Shown in pieces: positions 20,388-29,600 of a stretch of DNA of 64,000 nucleotides. Below the pieces are notes generated by a model. That model was given only the letters and a program-made list of their open reading frames with translations. It had not been told where the DNA came from and made no database searches. The stretch is taken from positions 186,001 through 250,000 of the forward strand of contig JACKHO010000004.1 in NCBI GenBank assembly GCA_020638955.1, given 5' to 3'. A program made the position numbers and the translations under genes. Source of the DNA: Planctomycetaceae bacterium. Its GTDB lineage: Bacteria > Planctomycetota > Planctomycetia > Planctomycetales > Planctomycetaceae. Position 1 is the first letter of the stretch, and the number at the start of each line of letters is the position of its first letter.

Positions 20388-21899
20388 ATGTTCCTTACCT
20401 CAGCCGCCCCGAGTTGTCTTTCGAAAACGCAGGCCTTTCTGGACCGCGAGCACAAACTGCTCATTGATGGTGAGTGGGTTTCAGCACAATCCGGGAAGAT
20501 GTTTGAGGTGAAGAACCCGGCCACGGGTGAAGTGATTTCTTCTGTCGCGGAAGGAGATGCAGCCGACATCAACAGTGCTGTCGCGGCAGCACGTCGGGCA
20601 TTTGAAGGTGGGGAGTGGCCGAGTTTGACAGCCTCACAGCGCGGTAAGCTGCTGTGGAAGCTGGCCGATTTGCTGGAAGAGAATCTTGCAGAGTTCGCGG
20701 AACTGGAGTCGCTCGACAACGGCAAGCCACGGGCCGTTGCCGCCGCCGCAGACGTTCCGCTCGCCGTCGATTTGTTTCGTTACATGGCGGGATGGACGAC
20801 CAAAATTGAAGGGACCACCATTCCGATTTCGGTCCCCTATATGCCGGGGGCGGAGTTCCATTCGTACACACTGCGCGAACCAGTGGGAGTAGTTGGCCAA
20901 ATTATCCCGTGGAACTTTCCGCTCCTCATGGCGGCCTGGAAGCTCGGGCCAGCGCTGGCAACGGGTTGCACCGTTGTGCTGAAAGTCGCGGAAGAAACGC
21001 CGCTGACTGCGCTCCGACTGGGAGAACTCATTCGGGAAGCTGGATTCCCGAACGGTGTGGTGAACATCATCACGGGATTCGGTGAAACGGCGGGTGCAGC
21101 GCTGGCGGCACATCCCGACGTGGACAAGGTCGCCTTCACGGGATCGACCGAGGTGGGCAAGCTCATTGTGAAAGCGGCGGGGGAATCGAATCTGAAGAAA
21201 GTCACGCTCGAACTGGGAGGTAAGAGTCCAAATATCATTCTGCCAGATGCGGATCTCGCTGCCGCCATTCCTGGTGCAGCGAATGCGATTTTCTTCAATC
21301 ATGGTCAGTGCTGTTGTGCGGGCTCGCGACTATTCGTCCACAAGAGCCAGTTTGATGAAGTCATTGATGGAGTAAGCAAACAGGCAGCCGCAATTCAGGT
21401 TGGGCCTGGGATGCATCCCGACTGCCAAATGGGCCCGATGGTTTCACAAATACAACAGGACCGAGTTTGCAGCTATCTCGACTCTGGACTGAAGCAAGGT
21501 GCCGAGGCTGTGGTTGGTGGTAAGCGAGTCAACGGCGGTGGGTACTTTGTTGAACCTACTGTGCTGGTTAACACTCAGCCGAATATGCAGGTCATCCAGG
21601 AAGAAATCTTCGGCCCGGTCGTCGCTGCCATCGCTTACGAGGACGTTGAACAACTCGTGAGCGATGCCAACGACAGCATTTACGGCCTCGCCGCCGCCGT
21701 CTGGACGCGCGACATCAGCAAAGGCCATCAAATCGCCAGAAGAATGCGAGCAGGTAGCGTGTGGGTGAACTGCTACAACGTCTTCGACGCCGCCCTGCCC
21801 TTCGGTGGCTACAAACAATCAGGCTGGGGCCGCGAAATGGGTTACGAAGCAATTAATCTGTACACGGAAACGAAGGCGGTCACTGTGCAGTTGCAGTAA
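20388..21899 (+). CDS. aldehyde dehydrogenase (NAD-dependent, class 1/2 type)
   Basis: 503 residues from the ATG at 20388, which has GAAGGAG about 10 bases upstream; the longer frame from 20250 adds an Arg-rich non-family leader. Motifs: IPWNFPLLMAAWKLGPALATGC, GFGETAGAAL, FTGSTEVGKLI, LELGGKSPNII with the general-base Glu, and FFNHGQCCCAGSR with the catalytic Cys. The C-terminal PFGGYKQSGWGREMG is also standard. The GQCCCAGSR variant is typical of retinal/betaine/general aliphatic aldehyde dehydrogenases. The substrate is undetermined and there is no pathway context. Confidence 0.93.
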   Translation: MFLTSAAPSCLSKTQAFLDREHKLLIDGEWVSAQSGKMFEVKNPATGEVISSVAEGDAADINSAVAAARRAFEGGEWPSLTASQRGKLLWKLADLLEENLAEFAELESLDNGKPRAVAAAADVPLAVDLFRYMAGWTTKIEGTTIPISVPYMPGAEFHSYTLREPVGVVGQIIPWNFPLLMAAWKLGPALATGCTVVLKVAEETPLTALRLGELIREAGFPNGVVNIITGFGETAGAALAAHPDVDKVAFTGSTEVGKLIVKAAGESNLKKVTLELGGKSPNIILPDADLAAAIPGAANAIFFNHGQCCCAGSRLFVHKSQFDEVIDGVSKQAAAIQVGPGMHPDCQMGPMVSQIQQDRVCSYLDSGLKQGAEAVVGGKRVNGGGYFVEPTVLVNTQPNMQVIQEEIFGPVVAAIAYEDVEQLVSDANDSIYGLAAAVWTRDISKGHQIARRMRAGSVWVNCYNVFDAALPFGGYKQSGWGREMGYEAINLYTETKAVTVQLQ

Positions 21900-21996
21900 C
21901 CGGCACTGGGGGAAGAGGCCCGTTCCCGCAAGCTTGCTCGTTCCACAACTCGGTGACACGTGATTGGGCATCCAGTTGGTTGGAAAGGACGTGACA

Positions 21997-22617
21997 CTAT
22001 TCCTCTTCATCCAGTTCTTGAAGAAAAGGCTCATTCAAGTGGTCGAAGGCCAATTCGTCTTGAACGATGGATTCGCAATCGACACGTGGGAAAACACGAA
22101 TGGTTCCGTCGTCGTCGGTGTACCATGCAAGTCGTGACAACTCTGATAGTCGGTTCGCCCAGGCCGGTGGCAAATACGGACAGACATTGTCTACGGTTTG
22201 CTGGACTTGCTTCTTGCCGACTATGTCGTCCGCCGATTCGAGTAGCCACGAACCAGATAGTTCCTCAAGCAACATTCGGTACAGGAAGCCTTGGAAGTTC
22301 GGGGCGTAGCCGCAACCTTCAGGTCCTAGCTCACAAAACACCACAGCGGGCTCGTCTACAGTCGTCCAATCGCGACGCCAGCCCCATTGGTCGTGGCGAG
22401 CGCTTATCGAAAACGGTACGAACCATTGACGGGTTAGCGTCTGCCAATCAGCAAACTCGTGCGTGGCGATGTCACTAAGCGTCATCCACTCGTGGTCCGT
22501 GAAGGTAACGTGCTTTTGAGCGGATGCGTCAAAGTGACCGGCCTCATGCATTGTCCTATAGAGTTTCGGAATCAGTATCCCATAACGGGACTCAATGGCG
22601 TCAAAAGTGTCCATCAT
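21997..22617 (-). CDS. SMI1/KNR4 (SUKH)-like protein
   Basis: 206 residues. The N-terminus FDAIESRYGILIPKLYRTMHEAGHF is the characteristic start of SMI1/KNR4-like (SUKH) domains. WMTLSDIATHEFADW and an acidic C-terminus with RVFPRVDCESIVQDELAFDHLNEPFLQEL follow. Many SUKH proteins are immunity proteins of contact-dependent toxins, others are general binding modules. No toxin gene is adjacent; the neighbours are an aldehyde dehydrogenase and a FadL-like porin. Family assignment is moderate. Confidence 0.65.
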   Translation of the reverse strand: MMDTFDAIESRYGILIPKLYRTMHEAGHFDASAQKHVTFTDHEWMTLSDIATHEFADWQTLTRQWFVPFSISARHDQWGWRRDWTTVDEPAVVFCELGPEGCGYAPNFQGFLYRMLLEELSGSWLLESADDIVGKKQVQQTVDNVCPYLPPAWANRLSELSRLAWYTDDDGTIRVFPRVDCESIVQDELAFDHLNEPFLQELDEEE

Positions 22618-22673
22618 GCTGTCTCAATCGCTTTCAGGATTCACCGTCGAGACGAATTATCCTTCAGACCTTT

Positions 22674-23987
22674 CTAGAAACTCCGACTCACGCCGAAGGT
22701 AAGGCCATAGGTGGCGAGGGTTCCGGTTACGCTCGTGCCCGGAACAGGGCCGAGGCCGGGAGCGTGCCAGGGGCCGGTAACGCTGTGTTCGAATCCGTGG
22801 CTGTAGGTCAGAGAACACATCCAGCCGTCACCGATTTCGCAAGTGAGGCCGGTGCTGAGGTGGTGTTCGAGAATGGCCGGAGCTGGCGAATTGAAGAAGA
22901 TGTTACTGCTGTTAATGGGGGACTGCGAATATGCGTAGCCCGTGCGCCAGGTCAGTCGCGGCAGCACAATGACTTCCACGCCGAATGAGGTGGTCCAAAT
23001 GCTGCGCCAGCCAAAACCCGTGACCGCGCCGGTGGCATCGAATCCGGCCGTTTGAAAACCGTCGGTGTTGTTGTAGTCGATGTAACGCACATCCCACGCG
23101 AAGTTCACCCATTCAAAGCCCCGGTAGCCAAGGCCCAACGAGACAATGCCGGGGTAATCGAGATCAATCCCCACGACTCGTGGTGCGCCGAGATGGTCGA
23201 CCGTGTTGATGGTGAAATCCTGAAACCACTGTGGACTCTTGTAAGAAGCTCCGAACGACCAGTCTCCCACAGGCGACTCGTAATAAACGCCCGTTTGGAA
23301 TCCGAGTCCCCAGACGGCGTCGGCGCTGTTGCCGGGGCTATAGCTGCCGTCGGGATTGGGGGAGGCCGCACTGAAGGGAGTAATCGACAGGTTGCCCCAA
23401 TTCACAGTGGGAGCCACTCCCACACTCCAGCCGTTGTCGAAGCGATAGGACGCTGTCGGGCAGAACTGCATGAGTTGAAACGAGGAGTAAATTGGGCCAA
23501 ATCCCATTCCACCGTCTGGTGGCTGAGGGGTAAGAATGGGATTCGTCGTGCTGCCAGGGAAATCGACGCCGAAACCACCAATGGCGAATCCGCCCAGGCC
23601 GAAGGTCCAGGGGGAATTGGGGTCATAGTGGACCAATCCAAAGCTCGGAATAGGACTAATGTCCGTGTCGGAACTGGTCGTGCCGCTCATGGTCACGGGA
23701 GGAAATCCGGGGCCAAAGGCGTTGGCATCGACGCGTGAACTCAAGTGGGTCTCGGGCGCGAACGCCATTGCGGAGAATCCCATTTCGGAATGCCCCAGGC
23801 CACCAATGCTGGCGGGATTCCAGTGCAGGGCACCAATGCCATCGAGCGGAAGTCCGGTTCCAGCACCACCCATCGACTGGTTCACGGGGCCGACGGCATC
23901 CAGCACGTGACCAAACTGAGCATGGGATTGCGTGCAGAAGAGGAGCGGGGTGACCAGAATGGCCAACAGAAAGATCAACCGTTTCAA
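22674..23987 (-). CDS. outer-membrane protein transport protein, FadL/OmpP1/TodX-like
   Basis: 437 residues. The signal peptide is KRLIFLLAILVTPLLFCTQSHAQ. The mature start GHVLDAVGPVNQSMGGAGTGLPLDGIGALHWNPASIGGL is the N-terminal hatch signature of the FadL family (GAGxAxxxDxxAxxxNPA). Alternating beta-strand segments follow, and the protein ends with the aromatic TFGVSRSF typical of barrels inserted by BamA. FadL-type channels import hydrophobic compounds such as long-chain fatty acids or aromatics. The gene is alone and likely monocistronic. Confidence 0.85.
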   Translation of the reverse strand: MKRLIFLLAILVTPLLFCTQSHAQFGHVLDAVGPVNQSMGGAGTGLPLDGIGALHWNPASIGGLGHSEMGFSAMAFAPETHLSSRVDANAFGPGFPPVTMSGTTSSDTDISPIPSFGLVHYDPNSPWTFGLGGFAIGGFGVDFPGSTTNPILTPQPPDGGMGFGPIYSSFQLMQFCPTASYRFDNGWSVGVAPTVNWGNLSITPFSAASPNPDGSYSPGNSADAVWGLGFQTGVYYESPVGDWSFGASYKSPQWFQDFTINTVDHLGAPRVVGIDLDYPGIVSLGLGYRGFEWVNFAWDVRYIDYNNTDGFQTAGFDATGAVTGFGWRSIWTTSFGVEVIVLPRLTWRTGYAYSQSPINSSNIFFNSPAPAILEHHLSTGLTCEIGDGWMCSLTYSHGFEHSVTGPWHAPGLGPVPGTSVTGTLATYGLTFGVSRSF

Positions 23988-24305
23988 GAGCGCGCTCCTT
24001 CGTCCTCGCCCACGATATTCATCCCATGAATTTCATGATGACATGCAAAACCACCCAGCCGCGCATATCAGCACGCAGTGATTGGCGGAATCGATGCAAT
24101 CAGCTATCGCATCGGCTGTAACGGGCGACTTAAAACGCGAATAGCAGCGTATACGGTGCGGTTTAGGTCATCGCGGAACCGTCGTGCGACCTGTGCGACT
24201 TGTTCGCGGCGAGCACAATCTTCGGATCGAGCCAATCAGCGAGTGGTTCAAGCAATTGCCGACTGCGGCAAATTTTCCGGTTTGGCAAACTCTGTTGGCC
24301 GCCGT
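23988..24305. other. 318-bp intergenic region upstream of the FadL-like gene
   Basis: Contains the likely promoter region of the minus-strand FadL-like gene. No gene-like frame, repeat or terminator was recognised. Confidence 0.4.
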
Positions 24306-24842
24306 TCAAGATTCCTCATCGCCAAATTCGTACCGCTCCAACTCCCGCTGCCTACGGGTTTCCCGAACCCAGAAACGCAGTGAGTACAGGAAGTACGCCG
24401 ACAGGCAGCCTGAAAAAATCATCAGAAATTGGTGCGGGAGAATGAGCGCTCGGAACGGTCTGAAAGACATGTCGCCATCGTAGATCTCACGCGTGAGCGA
24501 AACGAAACGGACTCCGAGCAGTGTTCCGTTCCACGCCCGCTGATAGGTCGACTCACCAATGCGGAATCGGCGTTCAAAGGCGAGTGACCATTTCCTTCCG
24601 TAGCCAGGCAAGACAATGCAGTGCAGACCATCTTGTCGGCCAGTGAACTGGACGAGTAGTTTAGGGACCTGCACGGCCAGACTCGGCTGCGGAATACGAC
24701 CCTGCTTGTCTGGATGAGTTGACCACCACCACAGAACTGCGAATCCAAGGACGGCCAGCAGACTCACGGTCAGTAGCAGAAAGCTTCTTGCTGCCCGCAA
24801 CTGCGCTCTCTCTGCGCCGAAGTCCGTTGGAATTTGCGACAT
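24306..24842 (-). CDS. hypothetical membrane protein with two transmembrane helices
   Basis: 178 residues from the ATG at 24842, which has a purine-rich AAGGGGAAGGGG just upstream. TM1 is SFLLLTVSLLAVLGFAVLWWW (after ~20 residues) and TM2 is HQFLMIFSGCLSAYFLYSLRFWV near the C-terminus. The loop between them (about 85 residues) is rich in aromatics and Arg. The charged tail is RETRRQRELERYEFGDEES. This resembles small planctomycete proteins of unknown function. Start choice is uncertain because ATGs at 24866 and 24956 are also in frame. Confidence 0.6.
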   Translation of the reverse strand: MSQIPTDFGAERAQLRAARSFLLLTVSLLAVLGFAVLWWWSTHPDKQGRIPQPSLAVQVPKLLVQFTGRQDGLHCIVLPGYGRKWSLAFERRFRIGESTYQRAWNGTLLGVRFVSLTREIYDGDMSFRPFRALILPHQFLMIFSGCLSAYFLYSLRFWVRETRRQRELERYEFGDEES

Positions 24843-25113
24843 CCCCTTCCCCTTCGCGAATTGCATCACCACAGTGTGACCGTCAACGAGGTTCGACGCA
24901 CGAGAAATGCCTGTGATTCCATCGTTTCGCTCAGAAATAAAACCGCGGCTGGACAACGGATCGCCAAAACTTCATCTTGACCCAATCGGCAATTTATGCA
25001 GAATGCCCGGCGGCCATGTCTCTGGAGTGGAGATGACCGTCGACTGTACAGGATGTACCTCAGGTGAACGATAACTTGAGTTCACCAAACAATTTGCAAT
25101 GGAGTGCCCCGCG

Positions 25114-25740
25114 GTGAAACGCATTATTTTCTCTCTCGTGCTGCTAGTATTGGCTTCACCTCTTGCCGTGGGACAAACTCCCCAGCCCGCCGCTGGTCAA
25201 GCCCCCGCGAAGCATCAGGTCGGTCTCATCGACATGGCGCACATTTTCAAGAACTACCAGAAGTTCACCACGTTGACGGAGTCGCTGCAGGCCGAAATCC
25301 AGAAGGCTGACGAACAAGGCCAGCAACTCGTCGAACAAATCAAGACGCAACAGCAGGTTCTGACCAGCGGTAACCTGGTTGAGGGGAGCCCCGAGTTCGC
25401 CGCCGCCGAAGCCAAACTGTTGGAAATGCAGACCAGCGTTCAAACATTCCAGCGGAAGAATCAACGCGATTTCCTGAAGAAGGAAGCGGACATTTACAAG
25501 ACCGTGTACCTCGAAGTGGAAGACGCCGTCGGTCGCTACGCCCAGTACTACAACTACACCTTGATTCTGCGTTTCAATCGCCAGAGTGTCGACAGTGCTG
25601 AGAACCCCCGCGAAATCATTACGGGAATGAATCGCCAGGTTGTGTACTATCGCACGAGCGATGATATCACCGACCGCATTTTGGAATTCCTGAATTCAGA
25701 ATGGCAGGCAAAGCAGACACGGTCTGCTGAACGTCCATAA
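25114..25740 (+). CDS. OmpH/Skp-family periplasmic chaperone
   Basis: 208 residues from the GTG at 25114; an ATG 15 bases upstream is the alternative. The signal peptide is KRIIFSLVLLVLASPLAVGQ, then an Ala/Pro linker, then HQVGLIDMAHIFKNYQKF, the usual beta-strand/helix start of Skp (V.VD...VF..Y). A long coiled-coil (LQAEIQKADEQGQQLVEQIK...) and a final ILRFN strand follow. Skp holds unfolded outer-membrane proteins in the periplasm. It is followed by lpxC and lpxA, the same functional neighbourhood found for ompH in proteobacteria. Confidence 0.85.
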   Translation: MKRIIFSLVLLVLASPLAVGQTPQPAAGQAPAKHQVGLIDMAHIFKNYQKFTTLTESLQAEIQKADEQGQQLVEQIKTQQQVLTSGNLVEGSPEFAAAEAKLLEMQTSVQTFQRKNQRDFLKKEADIYKTVYLEVEDAVGRYAQYYNYTLILRFNRQSVDSAENPREIITGMNRQVVYYRTSDDITDRILEFLNSEWQAKQTRSAERP

Positions 25741-25826
25741 CTTGGGCCCATGTTGGAATGATTGCCTGACGGCAGGTGAGTATTGGACTCGCTTGCCGAT
25801 TTCTTGTGTCCTGGGGGAGTTTTGAA

Positions 25827-26735
25827 ATGCGGGACGAGCGTACCCGTCGGCAACGTACATTGAGCCGAAGTGTCGCCTTGGATGGCCACGGGCTGTTCTG
25901 CGGTCAGGATGTTCGCCTCGAACTCTGTCCCGCACCGGAAGATCACGGAATTGTCTTCGAACGAACCGACTTGCCAACTCCGGTTCGCATTCCAGCACTC
26001 ATTGATTTTGTGGTGCCGCAACCACGTTGTACGGTCATTCAGCACAACGGCGCTCACGTGGCGGTTATTGAACATGTCATGGCGGCGCTCGCTGGGATGC
26101 AGGTCGACAATTGCCTCGTGCGGCTCAACGCCCCGGAACCGCCAGGATGCGACGGTTCCGCCATTGCGTTTGTTGAACTCATCGACCAGGCCGGAGTTGT
26201 GGAGCAAACGGCAGAACGTGAAGTCTTTTCCGTTCCTGAAGCAGTCACCGTTGTGGAAAACCATGATGTCGGTGTCGCCGCCATGCCGCCGCGTACCGAC
26301 GAATACGAAATCGGCTTTCTGCTCGATTACGGCAACGGCCCGATTCATCCCCAAGGGCATTGCTGCCAACTGTCGCCCGAACAGTTCCGTTCTCACATCG
26401 CTGCCGCTCGAACGTTTGTGTTGCGTAAAGAAGTCGAAGCACTCCGCTCTCAGGGAATTGGGCTCCGGGCCACGCCACAGGACTTGTTGGTATTTGATAC
26501 CCACGGTCCCATCGACAATTCCCTGCGGTTCAAAGATGAGTGTGCCCGCCACAAACTGCTCGATTGCGTGGGAGACTTTGCACTCTTCGGCTGCGATTTA
26601 CGTGGCAGGTTTGTGGCCCAGCAATCGGGGCATCGACTGAATCACGCTCTCGTACGTGAGTTAAGGAAGTTGCGTGAACAAGCGGGCGCTGCCGAAGGTC
26701 ATTCCCCTTCGCAAAAACTTCGTCGTGTAGGTTAA
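25827..26735 (+). CDS. lpxC: UDP-3-O-acyl-N-acetylglucosamine deacetylase
   Basis: 302 residues from the ATG at 25827, with GGGGGAG 7 bases upstream. The zinc site is complete: H83 in IEHVMAALAG, then His and Asp in HKLLDCVGDFALFG. The catalytic His is in QQSGHRLNHALV. The N-terminus TLSRSVALDGHGLFCGQDVRLELCPA is the family signature. LpxC commits UDP-acyl-GlcNAc to lipid A synthesis, so this organism probably makes a lipid-A-type outer leaflet. It lies between ompH and lpxA on the same strand. Confidence 0.95.
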   Translation: MRDERTRRQRTLSRSVALDGHGLFCGQDVRLELCPAPEDHGIVFERTDLPTPVRIPALIDFVVPQPRCTVIQHNGAHVAVIEHVMAALAGMQVDNCLVRLNAPEPPGCDGSAIAFVELIDQAGVVEQTAEREVFSVPEAVTVVENHDVGVAAMPPRTDEYEIGFLLDYGNGPIHPQGHCCQLSPEQFRSHIAAARTFVLRKEVEALRSQGIGLRATPQDLLVFDTHGPIDNSLRFKDECARHKLLDCVGDFALFGCDLRGRFVAQQSGHRLNHALVRELRKLREQAGAAEGHSPSQKLRRVG

Positions 26736-26763
26736 TCAATTCATTCAATTTCAGAGACTGACC

Positions 26764-27606
26764 ATGGCAACCACAATTTCACCACTCGCAAGTGTCGATG
26801 AACGGGCAAAAATTGGTGAGAATGTCACCATTGGTCCCTTCTGTCTCGTTGGTCCTGAAGTCGTCATCGGCAATGGATGCACGCTCGACAGTCATGTCGC
26901 GCTTGTCGGGAAGACAACCATTGGAGAGAACAATCGCTTCTGGCCGAACTGCGTCATTGGCGCCGAGCCGCAGGACAAGTCTTTTGACGGTTCACAGACC
27001 AGCGTCGAGATTGGGAACAACAACCAGTTTCGCGAAGGGGTAACCATTAACCGCGGCGCGGAAAAAGAAGACGGCGTAACACGTGTCGGGAACTACAACC
27101 TGATTATGTCGAACGCCCACATCGCCCACAATTGCCACATTTTCGATCACACAATCCTCGTGAACGGCGTGCTGCTGGGTGGCCACGTGCACGTGCATGA
27201 TCGAGCCATTGTCTCGGGCAACTCGGTCGTGCATCACTTTTCAACGATCGGCAAACTCGCCTTCGTCAGTGGTGGCTGCCGTGTCCCCAGAGATATTCCG
27301 CCGTACATGCTGGCGGCGGGAAGCGATAATCCGGAGCTGAAGACCATCAATCTGATTGGTCTGCAACGGGCAGGATTGTCGAAGGAGAACATTTCTCTCA
27401 TTCGCGAGGCATTCAAGCTGCTCATGCGTGAGCACCAACGCCTCGACGACGTGCGAGCACACTTCCAGGAGAAGCTGGAAGGTATTATTCCCATGGATTT
27501 GGCCGTGCTGCTCGACTTTGTGGAACGGACTAATCAAGGTCGAATGGGACGCGCCCGCGAAGCCGCACGCACGGCACCGCTGGTTGTAAAGAAGGATGCT
27601 GCGTAA
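26764..27606 (+). CDS. lpxA: acyl-ACP:UDP-N-acetylglucosamine O-acyltransferase
   Basis: 280 residues of hexapeptide-repeat left-handed beta-helix (IGENVTIGPFCLVGPEVVIGNGC...), with the conserved NAHIAHNCHI containing the catalytic His and a C-terminal helical domain (LIGLQRAGLSKENISLIREAFKLL). LpxA transfers the first acyl chain in lipid A synthesis. It starts 28 bases after lpxC. The following gene is a Gfo/Idh oxidoreductase, a combination also known from the GlcNAc3N variant of lipid A in Acidithiobacillus. Confidence 0.95.
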   Translation: MATTISPLASVDERAKIGENVTIGPFCLVGPEVVIGNGCTLDSHVALVGKTTIGENNRFWPNCVIGAEPQDKSFDGSQTSVEIGNNNQFREGVTINRGAEKEDGVTRVGNYNLIMSNAHIAHNCHIFDHTILVNGVLLGGHVHVHDRAIVSGNSVVHHFSTIGKLAFVSGGCRVPRDIPPYMLAAGSDNPELKTINLIGLQRAGLSKENISLIREAFKLLMREHQRLDDVRAHFQEKLEGIIPMDLAVLLDFVERTNQGRMGRAREAARTAPLVVKKDAA

Positions 27607-27661
27607 CGCGTGCGCGGCGTCGAGTGAACTGACAGATTGAAACTGAGTGAACGGAATTGTC

Positions 27662-28744
27662 ATGCGAGTTTGTGTTGTGGGGGTGGGAGCACTGGGTCGG
27701 CACCATGCCAGAATTCTTGGTGGCCTGCCGAACGTAGAACTCGTGGCCGTTGCTGATCCCAACGAAGTGCAGGGACGTGCTGTTGCCGAAGCCTGCGGCT
27801 GCGATTGGACACGCGACTACCGCACGTTGCTCTCAAAGGTCGATGCGGCATCCGTTGTCGTTCCCACGAGTTTTCACCTGGCCGTGGCGGGAGAATTCCT
27901 ACGGGCCGGAGTTCCGGTATTGGTCGAAAAGCCGCTCGCGGGGAACGTGGCTGATGGTACGAAACTGGTCGAATTGGCGAGCGAGAAGAACCTGACATTG
28001 CAGGTTGGACACATCGAGCGTTTCAATCCCGCCTTCGAATGTCTGCAACAGAACTGTGGGTCAGTGAAGTACATTCGGGCCGAGCGCACCAGTCCCTATC
28101 CATTTCGGTCAACGGATATTGGCGTCGTCCATGACCTCATGATTCACGATATCGAACTCGTGCTCGAACTTGCAGGAGAGCTTCCCACCTCGGTGGAAGC
28201 GTTTGGCGTTTCGCTGGTGGGAGGGCATGAAGACAGCGTCCAGGCGCGGCTCAAGTTCCCGGGTGGTTGTGTTGCAGACATCACGGCTAACCGCGTTTGT
28301 CCGACCGTCAGTCGCCAACTGCAGGTTTGGTCCGACCGGGGGTGTGCCATCGCCGACCTGCAGCAGCGGAAGGTCAGCGTCTTCTCACCTGGCAGTCCAT
28401 TGAAGGCCGGATTGCTACCGTTCTATCTGGCCCAGGTGCCGGGGGCGGATATCCCGCAACTCAAGGCTGACGTCTTCGGCCAGTTTATCCAGCATCAGGA
28501 ATTCGAAGGTGGCGAGTCCGACGCGCTGACCGCTGAACTGAGTGAATTCGTCAATGCCGTCTCTGGAACTGCTGCTCCTCGTGTGTCTGGAAATCGCGGT
28601 TTAGAGGCATTGCAAGTTGCCGAGCATGTTGTGGAATGCGTTCGTTCACATCAGTGGGACGGGACAGCCGACGGACGGGTCGGCCCGATGGCTCTGCTGG
28701 AGAATGTCGTCGAAAGTCGTGACTACTCGCGTCGCGCAGCATAG
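27662..28744 (+). CDS. Gfo/Idh/MocA oxidoreductase linked to lipid A genes (GnnA-like candidate)
   Basis: 360 residues from the ATG at 27662 (MRVCVVGVGALGRHHARIL). The NAD(P)-binding GVGALG, AASVVVPTSFHLAVAGEFLRAGVPVLVEKPLA and HIERFNPAF are clear. No signal peptide is present, so it is cytoplasmic, unlike the secreted paralogue at 9647. It is the fourth gene of ompH-lpxC-lpxA-gfo. GnnA oxidises UDP-GlcNAc at C3 before amination by GnnB and acylation by LpxA; whether this protein does so is inference, since no GnnB aminotransferase is next to it. Another sugar-nucleotide role is possible. Confidence 0.82.
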   Translation: MRVCVVGVGALGRHHARILGGLPNVELVAVADPNEVQGRAVAEACGCDWTRDYRTLLSKVDAASVVVPTSFHLAVAGEFLRAGVPVLVEKPLAGNVADGTKLVELASEKNLTLQVGHIERFNPAFECLQQNCGSVKYIRAERTSPYPFRSTDIGVVHDLMIHDIELVLELAGELPTSVEAFGVSLVGGHEDSVQARLKFPGGCVADITANRVCPTVSRQLQVWSDRGCAIADLQQRKVSVFSPGSPLKAGLLPFYLAQVPGADIPQLKADVFGQFIQHQEFEGGESDALTAELSEFVNAVSGTAAPRVSGNRGLEALQVAEHVVECVRSHQWDGTADGRVGPMALLENVVESRDYSRRAA

Positions 28745-28839
28745 ACATTCATGTGGCAAACGCGGACAATAGGTACAGGCCACCGTGCTCTCCAGGTTGA
28801 GCCCTCGATTGACCTCATCATTGATTTGAGGATGTCTGA

Positions 28840-29565
28840 ATGCCGGACTACAGGTACCGCGACATCGCCAAGATGATCGACCATTCCCTCTTGAACCCGA
28901 CGCTCACGATTGACGAGCTGAAGTCGGGGATTCGGATGGCTCGGACGTATGACGTGGCCAGTGTCTGCATTCTGCCATACGCATTGAAGTTGTGCGCCGA
29001 CGCACTCGCCGGAACAACGGTACAGCCGTCGACCACCATCGGTTTTCCACATGGCGGACACAAGACTTCCACGAAAGTCGCAGAGGCCCAGACGGCCGTT
29101 GCTGAAGGCTGCACCGAACTCGACATGGTGGTCAACATTTCCCAGGTGCTCAGTGGCAACTGGAACAACGTCTATGCAGACATCATGGCGGTTGTCGACG
29201 TCGCACACGGCGCGGGGCAGAAAATCAAAGTGATTTTCGAAAACTGCTATTTGAATAACGAACAGAAGATCAGGCTGTGTGAAATTTGTGGCTCGTTGAA
29301 CGTGGATTGGGTCAAAACGTCGACCGGTTACGGAACAGGTGGTGCGACAACTGACGACCTCATCCTTATGCGGAAGCACACACCGCCGCACGTGCAGGTC
29401 AAAGCAGCCGGCGGAATTCGAACGCTCGACCAGTTACTCGCCGTCCGCAATCTTCAGGTCACCCGCGTCGGTGCCAGCGCGACGAAGACCATTCTCAATG
29501 AATGCCGTAACCGACTCGGACTGACAGAAATCGAAATGACTGCCGGCGAACCCGCTGGCTATTAA
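28840..29565 (+). CDS. deoC: deoxyribose-phosphate aldolase
   Basis: 241 residues. IAKMIDHSLLNPTLT, VCILPYALKLC, IGFPHGGHKTSTKVAEA, KVIFENCYLN, the Schiff-base lysine in WVKTSTGYGTGGAT and the second lysine in VKAAGGIRTLDQ are all present. DeoC cleaves 2-deoxyribose-5-phosphate to glyceraldehyde-3-phosphate and acetaldehyde during nucleoside catabolism. It is 95 bases after the lipid A cluster and probably transcribed separately. Confidence 0.95.
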   Translation: MPDYRYRDIAKMIDHSLLNPTLTIDELKSGIRMARTYDVASVCILPYALKLCADALAGTTVQPSTTIGFPHGGHKTSTKVAEAQTAVAEGCTELDMVVNISQVLSGNWNNVYADIMAVVDVAHGAGQKIKVIFENCYLNNEQKIRLCEICGSLNVDWVKTSTGYGTGGATTDDLILMRKHTPPHVQVKAAGGIRTLDQLLAVRNLQVTRVGASATKTILNECRNRLGLTEIEMTAGEPAGY

Positions 29566-29600
29566 GGTCATTGGGGCATTCAGTAGCGAATTCAGGGCGG

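Noticed and set aside
20634..21302. 222-codon minus-strand frame inside the aldehyde dehydrogenase gene
   Set aside because: Antisense shadow of a well-conserved enzyme.
23052..23738. 228-codon plus-strand frame inside the FadL-like gene
   Set aside because: Antisense shadow; no signal, no motif, while the opposite frame has a signal peptide and a FadL hatch.
25741..25826. Upstream extension of lpxC to 25776
   Set aside because: The extension has no LpxC-like residues, whereas the ATG at 25827 has a strong binding site and begins the family sequence.
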